A stretch of DNA of 58,716 nucleotides. It comes from Lachnospiraceae bacterium. GTDB taxonomy: Bacteria > Bacillota > Clostridia > Lachnospirales > Lachnospiraceae. The notes under the pieces are model-generated. The model was not told where the DNA came from and ran no database searches. It was given only the letters and a program-made list of their open reading frames with translations. The translations under genes and the position numbers were made by a program. Below, piece after piece: positions 1 through 9,308 of the stretch. The DNA is taken from positions 1 to 58,716 of the forward strand of contig JAIKXH010000029.1 of NCBI GenBank assembly GCA_024684215.1. The letters are read 5' to 3'. Every line of letters begins with the position of its first letter. Position 1 is the stretch's first letter.

Positions 1-93
1 GCAAGACCTACCTTTGAAGTGGTTCAGCGGATAGACTCAAAAATAGAGGAAGAGATTAAAAAGGCTGCGGAGGCAAGGAAAGCCTGCAAATAG
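1..93 (+). CDS. C-terminal fragment of an unidentified protein
   Basis: The window opens inside an open frame that ends at a TAG at 91-93, leaving 30 residues. The visible tail is charged and helical-looking, rich in Lys, Glu and Ala, and ends in KAC-K. No family can be assigned from so short a piece. A perfect 7-bp stem-loop follows at 112-134. Confidence 0.5.
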   Translation, partial: ARPTFEVVQRIDSKIEEEIKKAAEARKACK

Positions 94-111
94 GCAGACC
101 TACAACAAATA

Positions 112-134
112 GGCAGGATTCTTTGAGTCCTGCC
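112..134 (+). other. stem-loop after the partial gene
   Basis: GGCAGGA (112-118) pairs perfectly with TCCTGCC (128-134) around a 9-nt loop. No T-run follows, so intrinsic termination is uncertain; it may instead act as a processing or 3'-end stabilising hairpin. Confidence 0.4.
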
Positions 135-166
135 GTGACAAAATATAACTTCAGAAAGTGATAGAT

Positions 167-808
167 ATGCTTAGAGAAGAATCACTCGAAGAAATATCCG
201 ACGGGCGAAGATATGGCATAAATGACATGGTTAGGGCAGATGCGGGAGGCTGCAAGGGCTGCTCGAAGTGCTGCGAGACCATGACTGATACCATAGTTCT
301 TAGCCCGATTGATATTTTTAGGATAGAAAATAAAACAGGAAAAGACTTTAGTGAGCTTTTAGCGGAAAATATCGAGCTTAAGGTTCATGACGGGCTTATA
401 TTACCAAACATAAAAGCAAATAATAACGGATGTAACTTTTTATCAGATGATAAAAGATGCACCATCCATGAGAGCAGACCGGATTTTTGCAGACTGTTTC
501 CGCTTGGAAGATTATATGAAAATGACAGCTTTTCGTATATACTTCAGATGGGACAGTGCGAAAAGAACTGCAGCAAAGTAAAGGTTAAAAAGTGGATAGA
601 TATACCGGATTTGGAGCTTCATGATAAGTATGTTTTGAAGTGGCATGAAATCATAAAAAACGCCAGAGAAAAGGTTTTTACATCAGAATCCGAGCAGCAT
701 CAAAAGCAAATCGTTATGAAGATACTTAATGTTTTTTACATGAAGCCTTATAATGATTTCTATCCTGAATTTTTTGATAGAATAAATATATACAACGAAA
801 CGGAATAA
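167..808 (+). CDS. YkgJ-type cysteine-cluster protein
   Basis: A 213-residue soluble protein with the cysteine signature of the YkgJ (UPF0153) family, thought to bind zinc or iron. From the ATG, C29-x2-C32-x2-C35-C36 forms the first cluster. It is followed by a C-T-I-H-x-S-R-P-x-x-C-R-x-F-P block near residues 103-119 and a further C-E-x-x-C. The role of the family is unknown, though some members sit near translation or chemotaxis genes. A GTG at 158 is in frame but neither start has a good ribosome site; ATG at 167 is chosen. The stop lies 4 nt before rqcH, so the two are almost certainly co-transcribed, which hints at a ribosome-related job (inference). Confidence 0.8.
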   Translation: MLREESLEEISDGRRYGINDMVRADAGGCKGCSKCCETMTDTIVLSPIDIFRIENKTGKDFSELLAENIELKVHDGLILPNIKANNNGCNFLSDDKRCTIHESRPDFCRLFPLGRLYENDSFSYILQMGQCEKNCSKVKVKKWIDIPDLELHDKYVLKWHEIIKNAREKVFTSESEQHQKQIVMKILNVFYMKPYNDFYPEFFDRINIYNETE

Positions 809-812
809 TAAA

Positions 813-2579
813 ATGGCATTTGACGGAATTACCATGGCAGCTCTTGTAAGGGAGCTTTCAGATAAAATAACAGATGGTAGGATAAGCAAGATTGCTCAGC
901 CTGAGGCGGATGAGCTGATAATTACGGTTCATACAAACAGCGGAAACCTTAAACTTCTTATTTCCGCAGATGCTTCTCTGCCACTCGCTTATTTGACAGA
1001 CAACAATAAACAGGGACCTTTGACGGCCCCTAATTTTTGTATGCTGCTTCGTAAGCATATACAGGGCGGACGCATAGTCGGCATCTCTCAGTACGGTTTG
1101 GAAAGAATTATGTATATTGAGGTGGAACACCTTGATGAAATGGGCGACGTATGCCGCAAAAAGCTTATTTTTGAGCTTATGGGGAAGCACAGCAATATTA
1201 TTTTTACAGACTCTGAGGGGAAAATCATCGATTCCATTAAAAGGGTGTCTTTCGCCGTAAGCAGCGTAAGAGAAGTATTGCCCGGCAGGGATTATGTCAT
1301 ACCGCCCACTCAGGATAAGGCGGAGCTTTTAGATTTATATAAAAATTCCAAAGAAGGTAAAACTACGGGCTCTATTATAGGGGCTTTGCAGACATCCGTC
1401 AGCGCTTATAAAGCTATATACGGCGGACTAAAGGGAATATCTCCGATGCTGGCAAATGAAATATGTTTCAGAGCGAAGATTGATCCGGACAAACCTATAT
1501 CCGAAATGGAAGGATCAGAAAAAGAAGCGCTTGAGAGAGAACTTATAAGGCTTGCCGCCTGCGTTGAAAAAGGAGAATACAGCCCCTGCATCGTATATGA
1601 AGGGAAAAATCCTAAGGAATACGCCGCTGTAGCGCTTACCAGCTACCCGGAGGGAATTACAAAAAATGCTTCTTCGATATCGGCTATGTTAGAGCAGTTT
1701 TACAGAGAAAAGAATCTTTCGGTCAGAATCAGACAAAGGTCGGCTGATCTGCGACATATCGTGCAGGTGGCTCTTGAAAGAAATGTTAAAAAATATGACC
1801 TTCAGTGCAAACAGCTTGATGATACAAAGGACAGAGATAAGTACAGGCTTTACGGAGAGCTTTTGACCGCGTACGCTTATCAGATAGAGAGCGGCAGCAA
1901 AAAAGCCACGGTAGATAACTATTATAACGGTGAAAAGATCACTATTCCCCTTGATGAGACGCTCTCGGCTTCAGAAAACGCTCAAAAATACTTTGATAAG
2001 TACGGAAAACAGAAGCGAACCTATGAAGCGCTAACGGGGCTTATTGAAGAGGTTTCTATGGAAATAGAGCACCTTAAGTCGATACGTGCGTTCTTAGATA
2101 TTGCCATAGCCGAGGAGGATCTTATCCAGATCAGACAGGAGCTTGAAGAGGGCGGCTATATCAAAAAGAATCATTCAAAAGGCAAAAAAGAAAAGATTAC
2201 CAGTAAGCCCTTCCACTATATATCCTCCGATGGATATGATATTTATGTAGGCAAGAATAATTACCAGAACGATGAACTCACCTTTAAATTCGCCAACAGC
2301 GGTGACTGGTGGTTTCATGCAAAAAAAATGCCCGGCTCCCATGTTGTCATGAGGGTGCGCCAGGGAGAAGAAGTGCCCGACAGAGCTTTCGAAGAGGCGG
2401 CTAAATTGGCAGCATACTACTCCTCCGGCAGGGAACTCGGAAAGGTCGATATCGACTATGTACGCAGGAAAGAAGTTAAAAAGCCCAATGGGGCCAAGCC
2501 CGGATTTGTGGTTTACTATACCAATTACTCCATGACTATGGATACTGATATCAGCAATTTAAAGTTGGCAGAAAACTGA
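813..2579 (+). CDS. rqcH: RqcH / NFACT-family ribosome quality-control protein
   Basis: A 588-residue NFACT protein (formerly called fibronectin-binding protein A). The N-terminal NFACT-N domain begins FDGITMAALVREL, and the central part is coiled-coil. The C-terminal NFACT-R (DUF814) domain at about 460-570 carries DGYDIYVGKNN, the W-W-F-H-A-K motif and PGSHVV. In Bacillus the homologue binds stalled 50S subunits with peptidyl-tRNA and drives alanine tailing of the nascent chain. Length and domain order are typical. It follows the cysteine-cluster gene by 4 nt and ends at a clear intrinsic terminator. Any fibronectin binding would be secondary. Confidence 0.92.
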   Translation: MAFDGITMAALVRELSDKITDGRISKIAQPEADELIITVHTNSGNLKLLISADASLPLAYLTDNNKQGPLTAPNFCMLLRKHIQGGRIVGISQYGLERIMYIEVEHLDEMGDVCRKKLIFELMGKHSNIIFTDSEGKIIDSIKRVSFAVSSVREVLPGRDYVIPPTQDKAELLDLYKNSKEGKTTGSIIGALQTSVSAYKAIYGGLKGISPMLANEICFRAKIDPDKPISEMEGSEKEALERELIRLAACVEKGEYSPCIVYEGKNPKEYAAVALTSYPEGITKNASSISAMLEQFYREKNLSVRIRQRSADLRHIVQVALERNVKKYDLQCKQLDDTKDRDKYRLYGELLTAYAYQIESGSKKATVDNYYNGEKITIPLDETLSASENAQKYFDKYGKQKRTYEALTGLIEEVSMEIEHLKSIRAFLDIAIAEEDLIQIRQELEEGGYIKKNHSKGKKEKITSKPFHYISSDGYDIYVGKNNYQNDELTFKFANSGDWWFHAKKMPGSHVVMRVRQGEEVPDRAFEEAAKLAAYYSSGRELGKVDIDYVRRKEVKKPNGAKPGFVVYYTNYSMTMDTDISNLKLAEN

Positions 2580-2615
2580 ATGTTACTTATACAGGTAAAA
2601 TGAAATAAGTGTCAT

Positions 2616-2650
2616 AAAAAGGCTCGCGAAAATATTTGCGGGCCTTTTTT
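2616..2650 (+). terminator. intrinsic terminator after rqcH
   Basis: AAAAGGCTCGC and GCGGGCCTTTT form a stem (one G-T pair) around an A/T-rich loop, followed by a T-run ending near 2650. It closes the cysteine-cluster/rqcH operon. Confidence 0.85.
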
Positions 2651-2765
2651 GTGATTTAAATGTCAAAAGTATATGAAAATTTTAAAACGACGACGTCGTC
2701 ATACCGGTTAACATAAAGAATATACGCCCCATAGGAGCAGGCTACATAAGATTAATTCAAAGGAC

Positions 2766-4472
2766 TTATGTTAACAGGTGAAGTCTCTTAGCCAGCTTAA
2801 CCAGGGCATTTCCTTTCGGAAACGATTTTAACTCCTCCTCATTGACCGCTCTTACCAAAAGTAGAGCTACAAAGTATACCGGAACGGAAATTATGATCGC
2901 AGGAATAACTGACACGCGTGCCGAATTTGTTGCCATAAGTACAAGTCTGTATACTCCGTATGCGGCTCCACCCATGATTATCGATGCAAAAAAAGGAAGG
3001 ACAAAGGTTTTTGGGATTTCCTGTTTATATCCAATATGCTTTCTGACCGCAAGCTGGTTTAGTATTGCGATTATAGCCGAGTAAAGGGTACTTGTTATAG
3101 CTATGCTAAATACGTCCAAATCGGTGAAAAATAAAAGCGATATACCCGCGACGGTTTGAATTACCAGCGCAACCCCGGCATTTATGATCGGTGTAACGAC
3201 TTTGCCGAGACCCTGCAGTACGGAACTGTTTAATGTGCTTAAAGCATAAAATACAACCGATAATGAAAGAGCCATAAGCGAGTATTTTGCAAGCTCAATA
3301 TTTGGAAGTGTATTTGGATATAACAGCAGCGTTATGGGCGCAGCCAAAACAAAAAGTCCCACGGCACAAGGAATCGATATAAGCATTGTGGCTTTAACGG
3401 CAAGTCCGATCTTTTGCTTTGATTCCTCTTTTTTGTTTGCGGCTATAAGCTGAGCAATCTGAGGAATCATTGCCGCAGCCATGGCTGAAGCAAATGCTAT
3501 GGGGATATTGGAAATTTTCATGGATTTACCGGAAAAAATTCCCCAGTGACTCGTAACCGTAACTGGATCAAGATTTCTAAACGCGGGATAGAAGGATGTA
3601 AATAATTTATTGTTTACGGTCGAGGCCAAATTGCTTATGGCGGTGCTTAAAATAAAAGGTGTTACGATAAGCGTGATCATCTTTATGATAGAGCCCGCAC
3701 TGTCAACGTTTTTGTGAGGGTCGGATGCAATCTGATTTTTAAACGAAGCCCTGCTTTTCATGTATGCTATAAACATAAATACAAGCGCGATAACAACACC
3801 GGTACCGGTTCCGAGAGCACTTCCTATTGCGCCGCGGACCGCTCTTGATACGGTAAATCCCAAATCCGATGAGATCGTTTCAAGCGGCTGCATGCCGAAA
3901 AGAGAATGTCCGGTAGTATATGTGATCAGAAAATATGCGGCGCCGACGCTTACCGCGGCGTTTGCTATCTGTTCAAATATCTGTGATACAGAGGTTGGAA
4001 CCATGTTTTTATGTGCCTGGAAATATCCTCTAAGTACACCTAAAATTCCGTATATAAATATTGTGGGTGCAAAAGTACGTAAAACAGGGACTGCCGCAGG
4101 CTCCACAAAAAGCCCGGCTCCGAAATACAAAAAGGCGGAGGCAGCCGCACCTATGACAAGTACGTAAATAAGCGCACCTATAAACAGCCTGTGAGCATTT
4201 TTATATTCGCCGGCTCCGAGCTTTCCTGCCATAACTTTAGATATGGCAGAGGGGATGCTGTATGAAGAGATAAGCAAAATAATAGTGTAATAATTGTAGG
4301 CTGAGGTGTAGTACCCGAGGCCCAGATCGCCTATGATCCCGGAGAGGGGGCTGGTATACAAAAGGCCGATTATGCGGCTTATAAATCCCGCCGCGGCAAG
4401 AATGCCCGCCTGTGTGATAAAATTGTTCAAAACGCCGCCTGATGCGGGTTTGCCTGTGTTTTTGTTTTCCAT
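2766..4472 (-). CDS. SpoVB/MurJ-like lipid-linked polysaccharide flippase (MOP superfamily)
   Basis: A 568-residue integral membrane protein with about 14 predicted helices. The N-terminal pattern is that of the polysaccharide-synthase/SpoVB branch of the MOP exporters: FITQAGILAAAGFISRIIGL, then Y-N-Y-Y-T-I-I-L-L-I-S-S-Y-S-I-P-S-A-I-S-K. Family members flip undecaprenyl-linked precursors such as lipid II or teichoic and capsular repeat units across the membrane. The gene stands alone on the minus strand, convergent with rqcH and divergent from glgA. SpoVB similarity alone does not imply sporulation; such paralogues are common in non-sporing Lachnospiraceae. The substrate cannot be read from sequence. 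Confidence 0.88.
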   Translation of the reverse strand: MENKNTGKPASGGVLNNFITQAGILAAAGFISRIIGLLYTSPLSGIIGDLGLGYYTSAYNYYTIILLISSYSIPSAISKVMAGKLGAGEYKNAHRLFIGALIYVLVIGAAASAFLYFGAGLFVEPAAVPVLRTFAPTIFIYGILGVLRGYFQAHKNMVPTSVSQIFEQIANAAVSVGAAYFLITYTTGHSLFGMQPLETISSDLGFTVSRAVRGAIGSALGTGTGVVIALVFMFIAYMKSRASFKNQIASDPHKNVDSAGSIIKMITLIVTPFILSTAISNLASTVNNKLFTSFYPAFRNLDPVTVTSHWGIFSGKSMKISNIPIAFASAMAAAMIPQIAQLIAANKKEESKQKIGLAVKATMLISIPCAVGLFVLAAPITLLLYPNTLPNIELAKYSLMALSLSVVFYALSTLNSSVLQGLGKVVTPIINAGVALVIQTVAGISLLFFTDLDVFSIAITSTLYSAIIAILNQLAVRKHIGYKQEIPKTFVLPFFASIIMGGAAYGVYRLVLMATNSARVSVIPAIIISVPVYFVALLLVRAVNEEELKSFPKGNALVKLAKRLHLLT

Positions 4473-4549
4473 ATTTAAAAAGATACTTCCTTATATATTG
4501 TAAAAATCTACTTTTAAAGTCTATCACGAATAGTCATTTTAATCTACCA

Positions 4550-4576
4550 TTAGACGGTCAAATATGCTATTATAAT
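4550..4576 (+). promoter_or_regulatory. candidate sigma-A promoter of glgA
   Basis: TATAAT at 4571-4576 is a perfect -10. The best -35 is TTAGAC at 4550-4555, giving a short 15-bp spacer. It lies 56 nt before the glgA start, in the divergent region shared with the flippase gene. Confidence 0.45.
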
Positions 4577-4632
4577 TATGTCTGTGAATTTGTCACAAAA
4601 CGGGGATAGCAAATTTATTTGGAGGATTTCTA

Positions 4633-6096
4633 ATGAAGAAAATTCTTTTTGTCGCATCCGAAGGAGTTCCATTTATAAAAACCGGCGGATTAGCTGATGT
4701 TGTGGGCTCGCTTCCGAAGTATATAGACAAAAAATACTTTGATGTCAGAGTATTTCTTCCTAAATATGCCTGCATGAAGCAGGAAATGAAAGACAAGCTT
4801 CGCTACGTTACAAACTTTTATATGGACTTTAACTGGCAAAATATCTATGTGGGTATTTTTGAGGCAGAGGTTGACGGAGTCCATTACTATTTCATCGATA
4901 ATGAATATTATTGGTCGGGCTCGAAGGTTTATAATGACGATCCCAGATACGAGATTGAGAGATATACATATTTTTGTAAGGCTGTTTTATCCGCACTCCC
5001 TGTTATCGATTTTAAACCGGACCTTATCCATTGCCACGATTGGCAGACCGGCATTATTCCGGTTTATTTAAAGGAAAGATTTGCGGGAAGCGATTTCTAT
5101 AACGGAATGAAGTCTGTTATAACCATTCACAACCTCAAATTCCAGGGAAAGTGGGATGTAAAAACGGTTCAGTCTATCACGGGACTTCCCGATTACTATT
5201 TTACTCCCGATAAGCTTGAATCCTATAAGGATGCCAATCTCTTAAAGGGAGGAATCGTTTTTGCGGATGCAATAACAACTGTTTCTGATACCTATGCCGA
5301 GGAGATAAAGACACCGTTTTTCGGTGAAGGACTCGATCCGCTCCTCCGCGCAAGATCAAATTCTTTAAGAGGTATAGTAAACGGAATCGACTATACTGAT
5401 TTCGACCCTGCTACCGACAGCCATATTGTTAAAAAGTACAATGCGGTCAATTTCAGAAAAGAAAAGGTCAAGAACAAGCATGCCCTTCAGGAAGAGCTTG
5501 GACTTGCCGTAGATGACAAAAAAATGATGATCGGTATCGTATCCAGACTTACCGATCAAAAGGGACTTGACCTTATAGCATATATAATGGACGAACTTTG
5601 CCAGGACGATATCCAGCTTGTTGTGCTCGGAACCGGCGAAGAGCGTTACGAGAACATGTTCCGTCATTTTGACTGGAAATATAACAATAAGGTATCTGCA
5701 AACATTTATTATTCGGATGCTCTTTCTCACAAGATTTATGCTGCGTGTGATGCGTTCCTTATGCCTTCATTGTTTGAGCCCTGCGGACTCAGCCAGCTTA
5801 TGGCGCTCCACTACGGAACTATTCCCATTGTTCGTCAGACCGGCGGACTTAAAGATACCGTTGAGCCGTACAATGAGTATGAGAGTACCGGAACGGGCTT
5901 TGGATTTGTTAACTACAATGCACATGAGATGCTTTCAACCATCAGATATGCCGAGCGTATATACTATGACCGCAAGCGCGAGTGGAATAAGATGGTAGAT
6001 CGCGCAATGGCGGTAGATTTTTCCTGGGAGGTATCAGCTAAAAAGTACCAGGAAATGTATATGTGGCTTTGCCCCGATTACGATGCGGATAAATAA
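4633..6096 (+). CDS. glgA: glycogen synthase (ADP-glucose type, GT5)
   Basis: A 487-residue GlgA that transfers glucose from ADP-glucose to the non-reducing end of glycogen. The GT5 N-terminal signature K16-T-G-G-L-A-D-V is intact. The C-terminal Rossmann half carries IGIVSRLTDQKG, MPSLFEPCGLSQ (the E-x7-E region) and RQTGGLKDTV. Length is normal. GGAGG at 4620-4624 precedes the ATG. It stands 25 nt upstream of yicC without other glg genes here, so glgC, glgB and glgP must lie elsewhere. The protein is cytosolic and supports glycogen storage. Confidence 0.95.
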   Translation: MKKILFVASEGVPFIKTGGLADVVGSLPKYIDKKYFDVRVFLPKYACMKQEMKDKLRYVTNFYMDFNWQNIYVGIFEAEVDGVHYYFIDNEYYWSGSKVYNDDPRYEIERYTYFCKAVLSALPVIDFKPDLIHCHDWQTGIIPVYLKERFAGSDFYNGMKSVITIHNLKFQGKWDVKTVQSITGLPDYYFTPDKLESYKDANLLKGGIVFADAITTVSDTYAEEIKTPFFGEGLDPLLRARSNSLRGIVNGIDYTDFDPATDSHIVKKYNAVNFRKEKVKNKHALQEELGLAVDDKKMMIGIVSRLTDQKGLDLIAYIMDELCQDDIQLVVLGTGEERYENMFRHFDWKYNNKVSANIYYSDALSHKIYAACDAFLMPSLFEPCGLSQLMALHYGTIPIVRQTGGLKDTVEPYNEYESTGTGFGFVNYNAHEMLSTIRYAERIYYDRKREWNKMVDRAMAVDFSWEVSAKKYQEMYMWLCPDYDADK

Positions 6097-6121
6097 ATAA
6101 CTTATAATAAGGACATTAGAA

Positions 6122-7003
6122 ATGATAAAAAGTATGACCGGCTTCGGAAGAAGCGAAATCACCGTTCACGAGAGAAAATTCTCCGTTGAGCTAAAAAGCG
6201 TTAACCACCGCTATTTGGATGTAAACATCCGCATGCCCAAGGCACTTAACTTTTTCGATTCAGCCATCAGACAGGAACTGAAAAAGTATATATCAAGAGG
6301 AAAGGTTGACGTTTATATCACCTATGAAAACATGGGTGAAGCTACTTCCACAGTCAGATATAACCACGATTTGGCTTCCGAATACCTCGGATATCTTAAG
6401 CAAATGAGCGAAGAGTTCGGACTTGAAAATGATATCAGAGTATCCACTCTCTCTAAATATCCCGATGTATTTGTGATGGAAGAGGGAGATGTTGACGAAG
6501 AGGAGCTTTGGAAGGATTTACAGAGTGCCATCGATGCGGCTTGCGAATTATTTGTAAAGACACGTATCACAGAGGGAGAGCATTTGAAGGACGACCTTGT
6601 TTCAAAGCTCGACCATATGGCTACTTTAGTAGACTTTATAGAACAGCGCTCGCCCAAAATCATCGAAGAATACAGAGCAAAGATTGATGCAAGAGTCAGA
6701 GAAATCCTGGGGGATAACACAGTTGATGAAGGAAGACTTTTAACCGAGGTTACAGTTTTTGCCGATAAGATCTGTGTGGATGAGGAAATCGTAAGATTAA
6801 AGAGCCATATAGGCACCGTTAAAAAAGAGCTTACGGGTGATGCCGACAATGTGGGACGCAAGCTGGATTTCCTGGCACAGGAGCTTAACAGGGAAGCAAA
6901 TACCATCCTGTCAAAATCAACTGATTTAGAGATTGCAAACTGCGGTATCGAGTTAAAGACCGAAATCGAAAAAGTACGTGAACAGATTCAGAATATAGAA
7001 TAA
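6122..7003 (+). CDS. yicC: YicC-family endoribonuclease
   Basis: A 293-residue YicC protein. The YicC-like N-terminal domain opens MIKSMTGFGRSE, and the C-terminal DUF1732 ends with the conserved ELKTEIEKVREQIQNIE. YicC proteins are RNases; the E. coli member degrades the RyhB small RNA, and YloC is the Bacillus counterpart. It is followed 19 nt later by gmk. Many Firmicutes have remA (DUF370) between yicC and gmk; here the space is too short to hold it. Confidence 0.93.
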   Translation: MIKSMTGFGRSEITVHERKFSVELKSVNHRYLDVNIRMPKALNFFDSAIRQELKKYISRGKVDVYITYENMGEATSTVRYNHDLASEYLGYLKQMSEEFGLENDIRVSTLSKYPDVFVMEEGDVDEEELWKDLQSAIDAACELFVKTRITEGEHLKDDLVSKLDHMATLVDFIEQRSPKIIEEYRAKIDARVREILGDNTVDEGRLLTEVTVFADKICVDEEIVRLKSHIGTVKKELTGDADNVGRKLDFLAQELNREANTILSKSTDLEIANCGIELKTEIEKVREQIQNIE

Positions 7004-7022
7004 TTTTTAGTGAGGACTTATT

Positions 7023-7649
7023 ATGGATAAAAAGGGTATTTTACTTGTGATATCCGGCTTTTCCGGGGCCGGTAAGGGCACCGTTGTAAACCGTCTTCGC
7101 GAGAAATATGACGAATATGCGCTTTCTGTTTCGATGACATCCAGACAACCTCGTCCGGGTGATGTTGAAGGAAAGACATATTTCTTTGTCACAAGAGAAA
7201 AATTTGAAAAAACTATTGCAGAAAACGGACTTCTTGAGTATGCTGAATATTGCGGCAATTATTACGGCACGCCCAGAGCTTTTGTTGAGCAGCAGTTAAA
7301 TGCCGGTAAAAATGTTATTCTGGAGATAGAAATTCAGGGAGCGACCAATATTAAAAAGGCATTTCCCGAGAGTCTGCTCCTGTTTATTACGCCGCCCAGC
7401 GCCGCAGAGCTCGAAAAGCGCTTAAAGGGCAGAGGAACCGAGACAGATGATGTCATTGCAAAGAGGTTAAAGAGAGCATACGAGGAATCGGATGGCATGG
7501 ATACCTACGATTACATCGTTGTTAATGACGACCTTGAGGAATGCGTTGACGAGGTACATCGTATCATTGACCTTGCAAAGCACCAGCCTCTCAGGATGGA
7601 ATCATTTATCGATGATATGAAAGAGCAGCTTAAAGTTTACGATAAATAG
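7023..7649 (+). CDS. gmk: guanylate kinase
   Basis: A 208-residue GMP kinase (GMP + ATP to GDP + ADP). The P-loop reads SGFSGAGKGTVV near residues 10-21. It is followed by the GMP-binding region SVSMTSRQPRPGDVEGKTYFF and E-I-E-I-Q-G. The lid region RLKGRGTETDDVIAKRL is normal. A GAGG site precedes ATG 7023. It is co-transcribed with yicC upstream and rpoZ 16 nt downstream, the usual Firmicute arrangement. Confidence 0.96.
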   Translation: MDKKGILLVISGFSGAGKGTVVNRLREKYDEYALSVSMTSRQPRPGDVEGKTYFFVTREKFEKTIAENGLLEYAEYCGNYYGTPRAFVEQQLNAGKNVILEIEIQGATNIKKAFPESLLLFITPPSAAELEKRLKGRGTETDDVIAKRLKRAYEESDGMDTYDYIVVNDDLEECVDEVHRIIDLAKHQPLRMESFIDDMKEQLKVYDK

Positions 7650-7665
7650 TTAAAGGAGATTTAAT

Positions 7666-7902
7666 ATGTTACACCCTTCTTATGTTGATCTTATGGACGT
7701 AGTTAATAAAGATGTTGCAGAGGATGAAGAGCCTGTTGTAAGCAGCCGTTACTCCATCGTTATGGCATCGGCAAAAAGAGCCAGACAGCTCGTCAGCGGA
7801 GATCCCCAGTTTGCGGGACAGGAGGACGAAAAGCCCCTTTCTGTTGCAGTAAAGGAAATTTACGAAGGCGACGTAAAGATTCTTCCCAATATTGAGGAAT
7901 AG
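7666..7902 (+). CDS. rpoZ: RNA polymerase omega subunit
   Basis: A 78-residue omega subunit. The conserved core SSRYSIVMASAKRARQL lies near residues 26-42, and a typical clostridial C-terminal extension contains KPLSVAVKEIYEGD. It promotes assembly of RNA polymerase. AAAGGAG at 7652-7658 precedes the ATG. It is the last gene before a terminator, closing the glgA/yicC-gmk-rpoZ unit. Confidence 0.92.
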   Translation: MLHPSYVDLMDVVNKDVAEDEEPVVSSRYSIVMASAKRARQLVSGDPQFAGQEDEKPLSVAVKEIYEGDVKILPNIEE

Positions 7903-7918
7903 ACCGTCACAGAAAAAT

Positions 7919-7960
7919 AGCCGAGATGGGGAGATAAATCCGCATTTCGGCTTCATTTTT
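7919..7960 (+). terminator. intrinsic terminator between rpoZ and rimO
   Basis: AGCCGAGATG (7919-7928) pairs with CATTTCGGCT (7943-7952) with one G-T pair, followed by TCATTTTT. The T-run ends just upstream of the rimO start, so rimO needs its own promoter or read-through. Confidence 0.75.
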
Positions 7961-7979
7961 GCGTATGGGTTCGGTGCAT

Positions 7980-9308
7980 ATGAAGATATTGTTTATTTCT
8001 CTCGGCTGCGATAAAAACCTCGTAGACACGGAAAAAATGCTTGGGCTTCTACTTGACAGAGGTTATGAATTTACCGATGACGAAAATGAAGCGGAAGCGG
8101 TAGTGGTCAATACCTGTTGCTTTATAGGCGATGCAAAAGAGGAGAGCATAAATACCCTCCTTGAGATGGCAGAACTTAAAAAAAGCGGAAAAATAAAGGC
8201 ACTCATCGCATCCGGATGTCTTTCCGAGAGATACAAAGAAGAAATACAAAAAGAGATTCCCGAGGTTGATGCTCTTATAGGAACCATGTCCGTTTCGGAC
8301 ATAGCGGATATTTTGGATAAGGTGCTTGATAAAAAGCCCGAAAATTCTTTTAGACCGCTAAACACAGACCCTACGGTAAGAGCAAAAAGAGTACTCACCA
8401 CCGGAGGCCATTTTGCGTACCTGAAAATAGCCGAAGGATGCGGCAAAAACTGCACTTATTGCATCATTCCAAAGGTAAGGGGAGCCTATAGGTCGATACC
8501 AATGGAAGAGCTTGTATCAGAGGCTGAAAGCCTTGCGAAAAGCGGCGTTAAGGAACTGATACTTGTGGCCCAGGAAACGACTTTGTACGGCAAGGATCTG
8601 TATGGTAAAAAATCCCTTCCGGAGCTTTTGCACAGGCTATGTAAAATATCCGGGATTTACTGGATCAGAATTCTATATTGCTATCCCGAGGAAATAACGG
8701 ACGAGCTTATAGAAACCATAGCTACCGAAAAAAAGATATGTCACTATCTTGATATACCTATTCAGCATGCATCCGACGATGTACTTAGGAGAATGGGAAG
8801 ATGGACTAACGAAGAGCAACTGAGGAATATGATAAACAAATTGAGGGAACGTATTCCGGACATCGCGCTCAGGACAACTCTTATCTCCGGATTTCCGGGT
8901 GAGACAGAGGAAGATTTTGAAGAATTATACAGATTTGTCAACGATATGGAATTTGACAGACTCGGTGTCTTTACTTATTCGCAGGAGGAGGATACTCCCG
9001 CAGCAACAATGCAGGACCAGATTGACGAAGAAGTAAAGAAATTTAGAAGAGACGAGCTTATGGAGCTTCAACAGGCTATTGCGTTTGAAAAAAATGAAGC
9101 TATGCCGGGTACTGTCATGACAGTTATGGTGGAAGGAAAGGTTGCCGATGAGGATACATACGTAACCAGAACTTACCGCGACGCACCGGGGGTTGACGGA
9201 TATCTGTTTTTAAATACAACAGCGAATCTGATGACGGGAGACTTTGTTAAAGTCATGGTCACCGATTCCAACGAATATGATCTGATTGGAGAAATTTATA
9301 ATGGGTAA
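7980..9308 (+). CDS. rimO: ribosomal protein S12 methylthiotransferase RimO
   Basis: A radical SAM methylthiotransferase that adds a methylthio group to the conserved Asp of ribosomal protein S12. From the ATG at 7980 the protein starts MKILFISLGCDKNLVDTE, the UPF0004 domain with its own cysteine cluster. The radical SAM triad is G-C-G-K-N-C-T-Y-C (C-x3-C-x2-C), and a C-terminal TRAM domain ends the protein. In-frame starts at 7959 (TTG) and 7965 would add residues not conserved in the family and would overlap the terminator. The last 8 nt overlap pgsA, implying coupled translation. Confidence 0.94.
   Translation: MKILFISLGCDKNLVDTEKMLGLLLDRGYEFTDDENEAEAVVVNTCCFIGDAKEESINTLLEMAELKKSGKIKALIASGCLSERYKEEIQKEIPEVDALIGTMSVSDIADILDKVLDKKPENSFRPLNTDPTVRAKRVLTTGGHFAYLKIAEGCGKNCTYCIIPKVRGAYRSIPMEELVSEAESLAKSGVKELILVAQETTLYGKDLYGKKSLPELLHRLCKISGIYWIRILYCYPEEITDELIETIATEKKICHYLDIPIQHASDDVLRRMGRWTNEEQLRNMINKLRERIPDIALRTTLISGFPGETEEDFEELYRFVNDMEFDRLGVFTYSQEEDTPAATMQDQIDEEVKKFRRDELMELQQAIAFEKNEAMPGTVMTVMVEGKVADEDTYVTRTYRDAPGVDGYLFLNTTANLMTGDFVKVMVTDSNEYDLIGEIYNG

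Noticed and set aside
2766-4472. Evidence for sporulation from the SpoVB-like gene
   Set aside because: The flippase family is broad and found in non-sporing relatives; no other spore genes are present.
6322-6906. 194-residue minus-strand open frame inside yicC
   Set aside because: Complete overlap with a secure gene and a Ser/Leu-rich antisense composition; a shadow.
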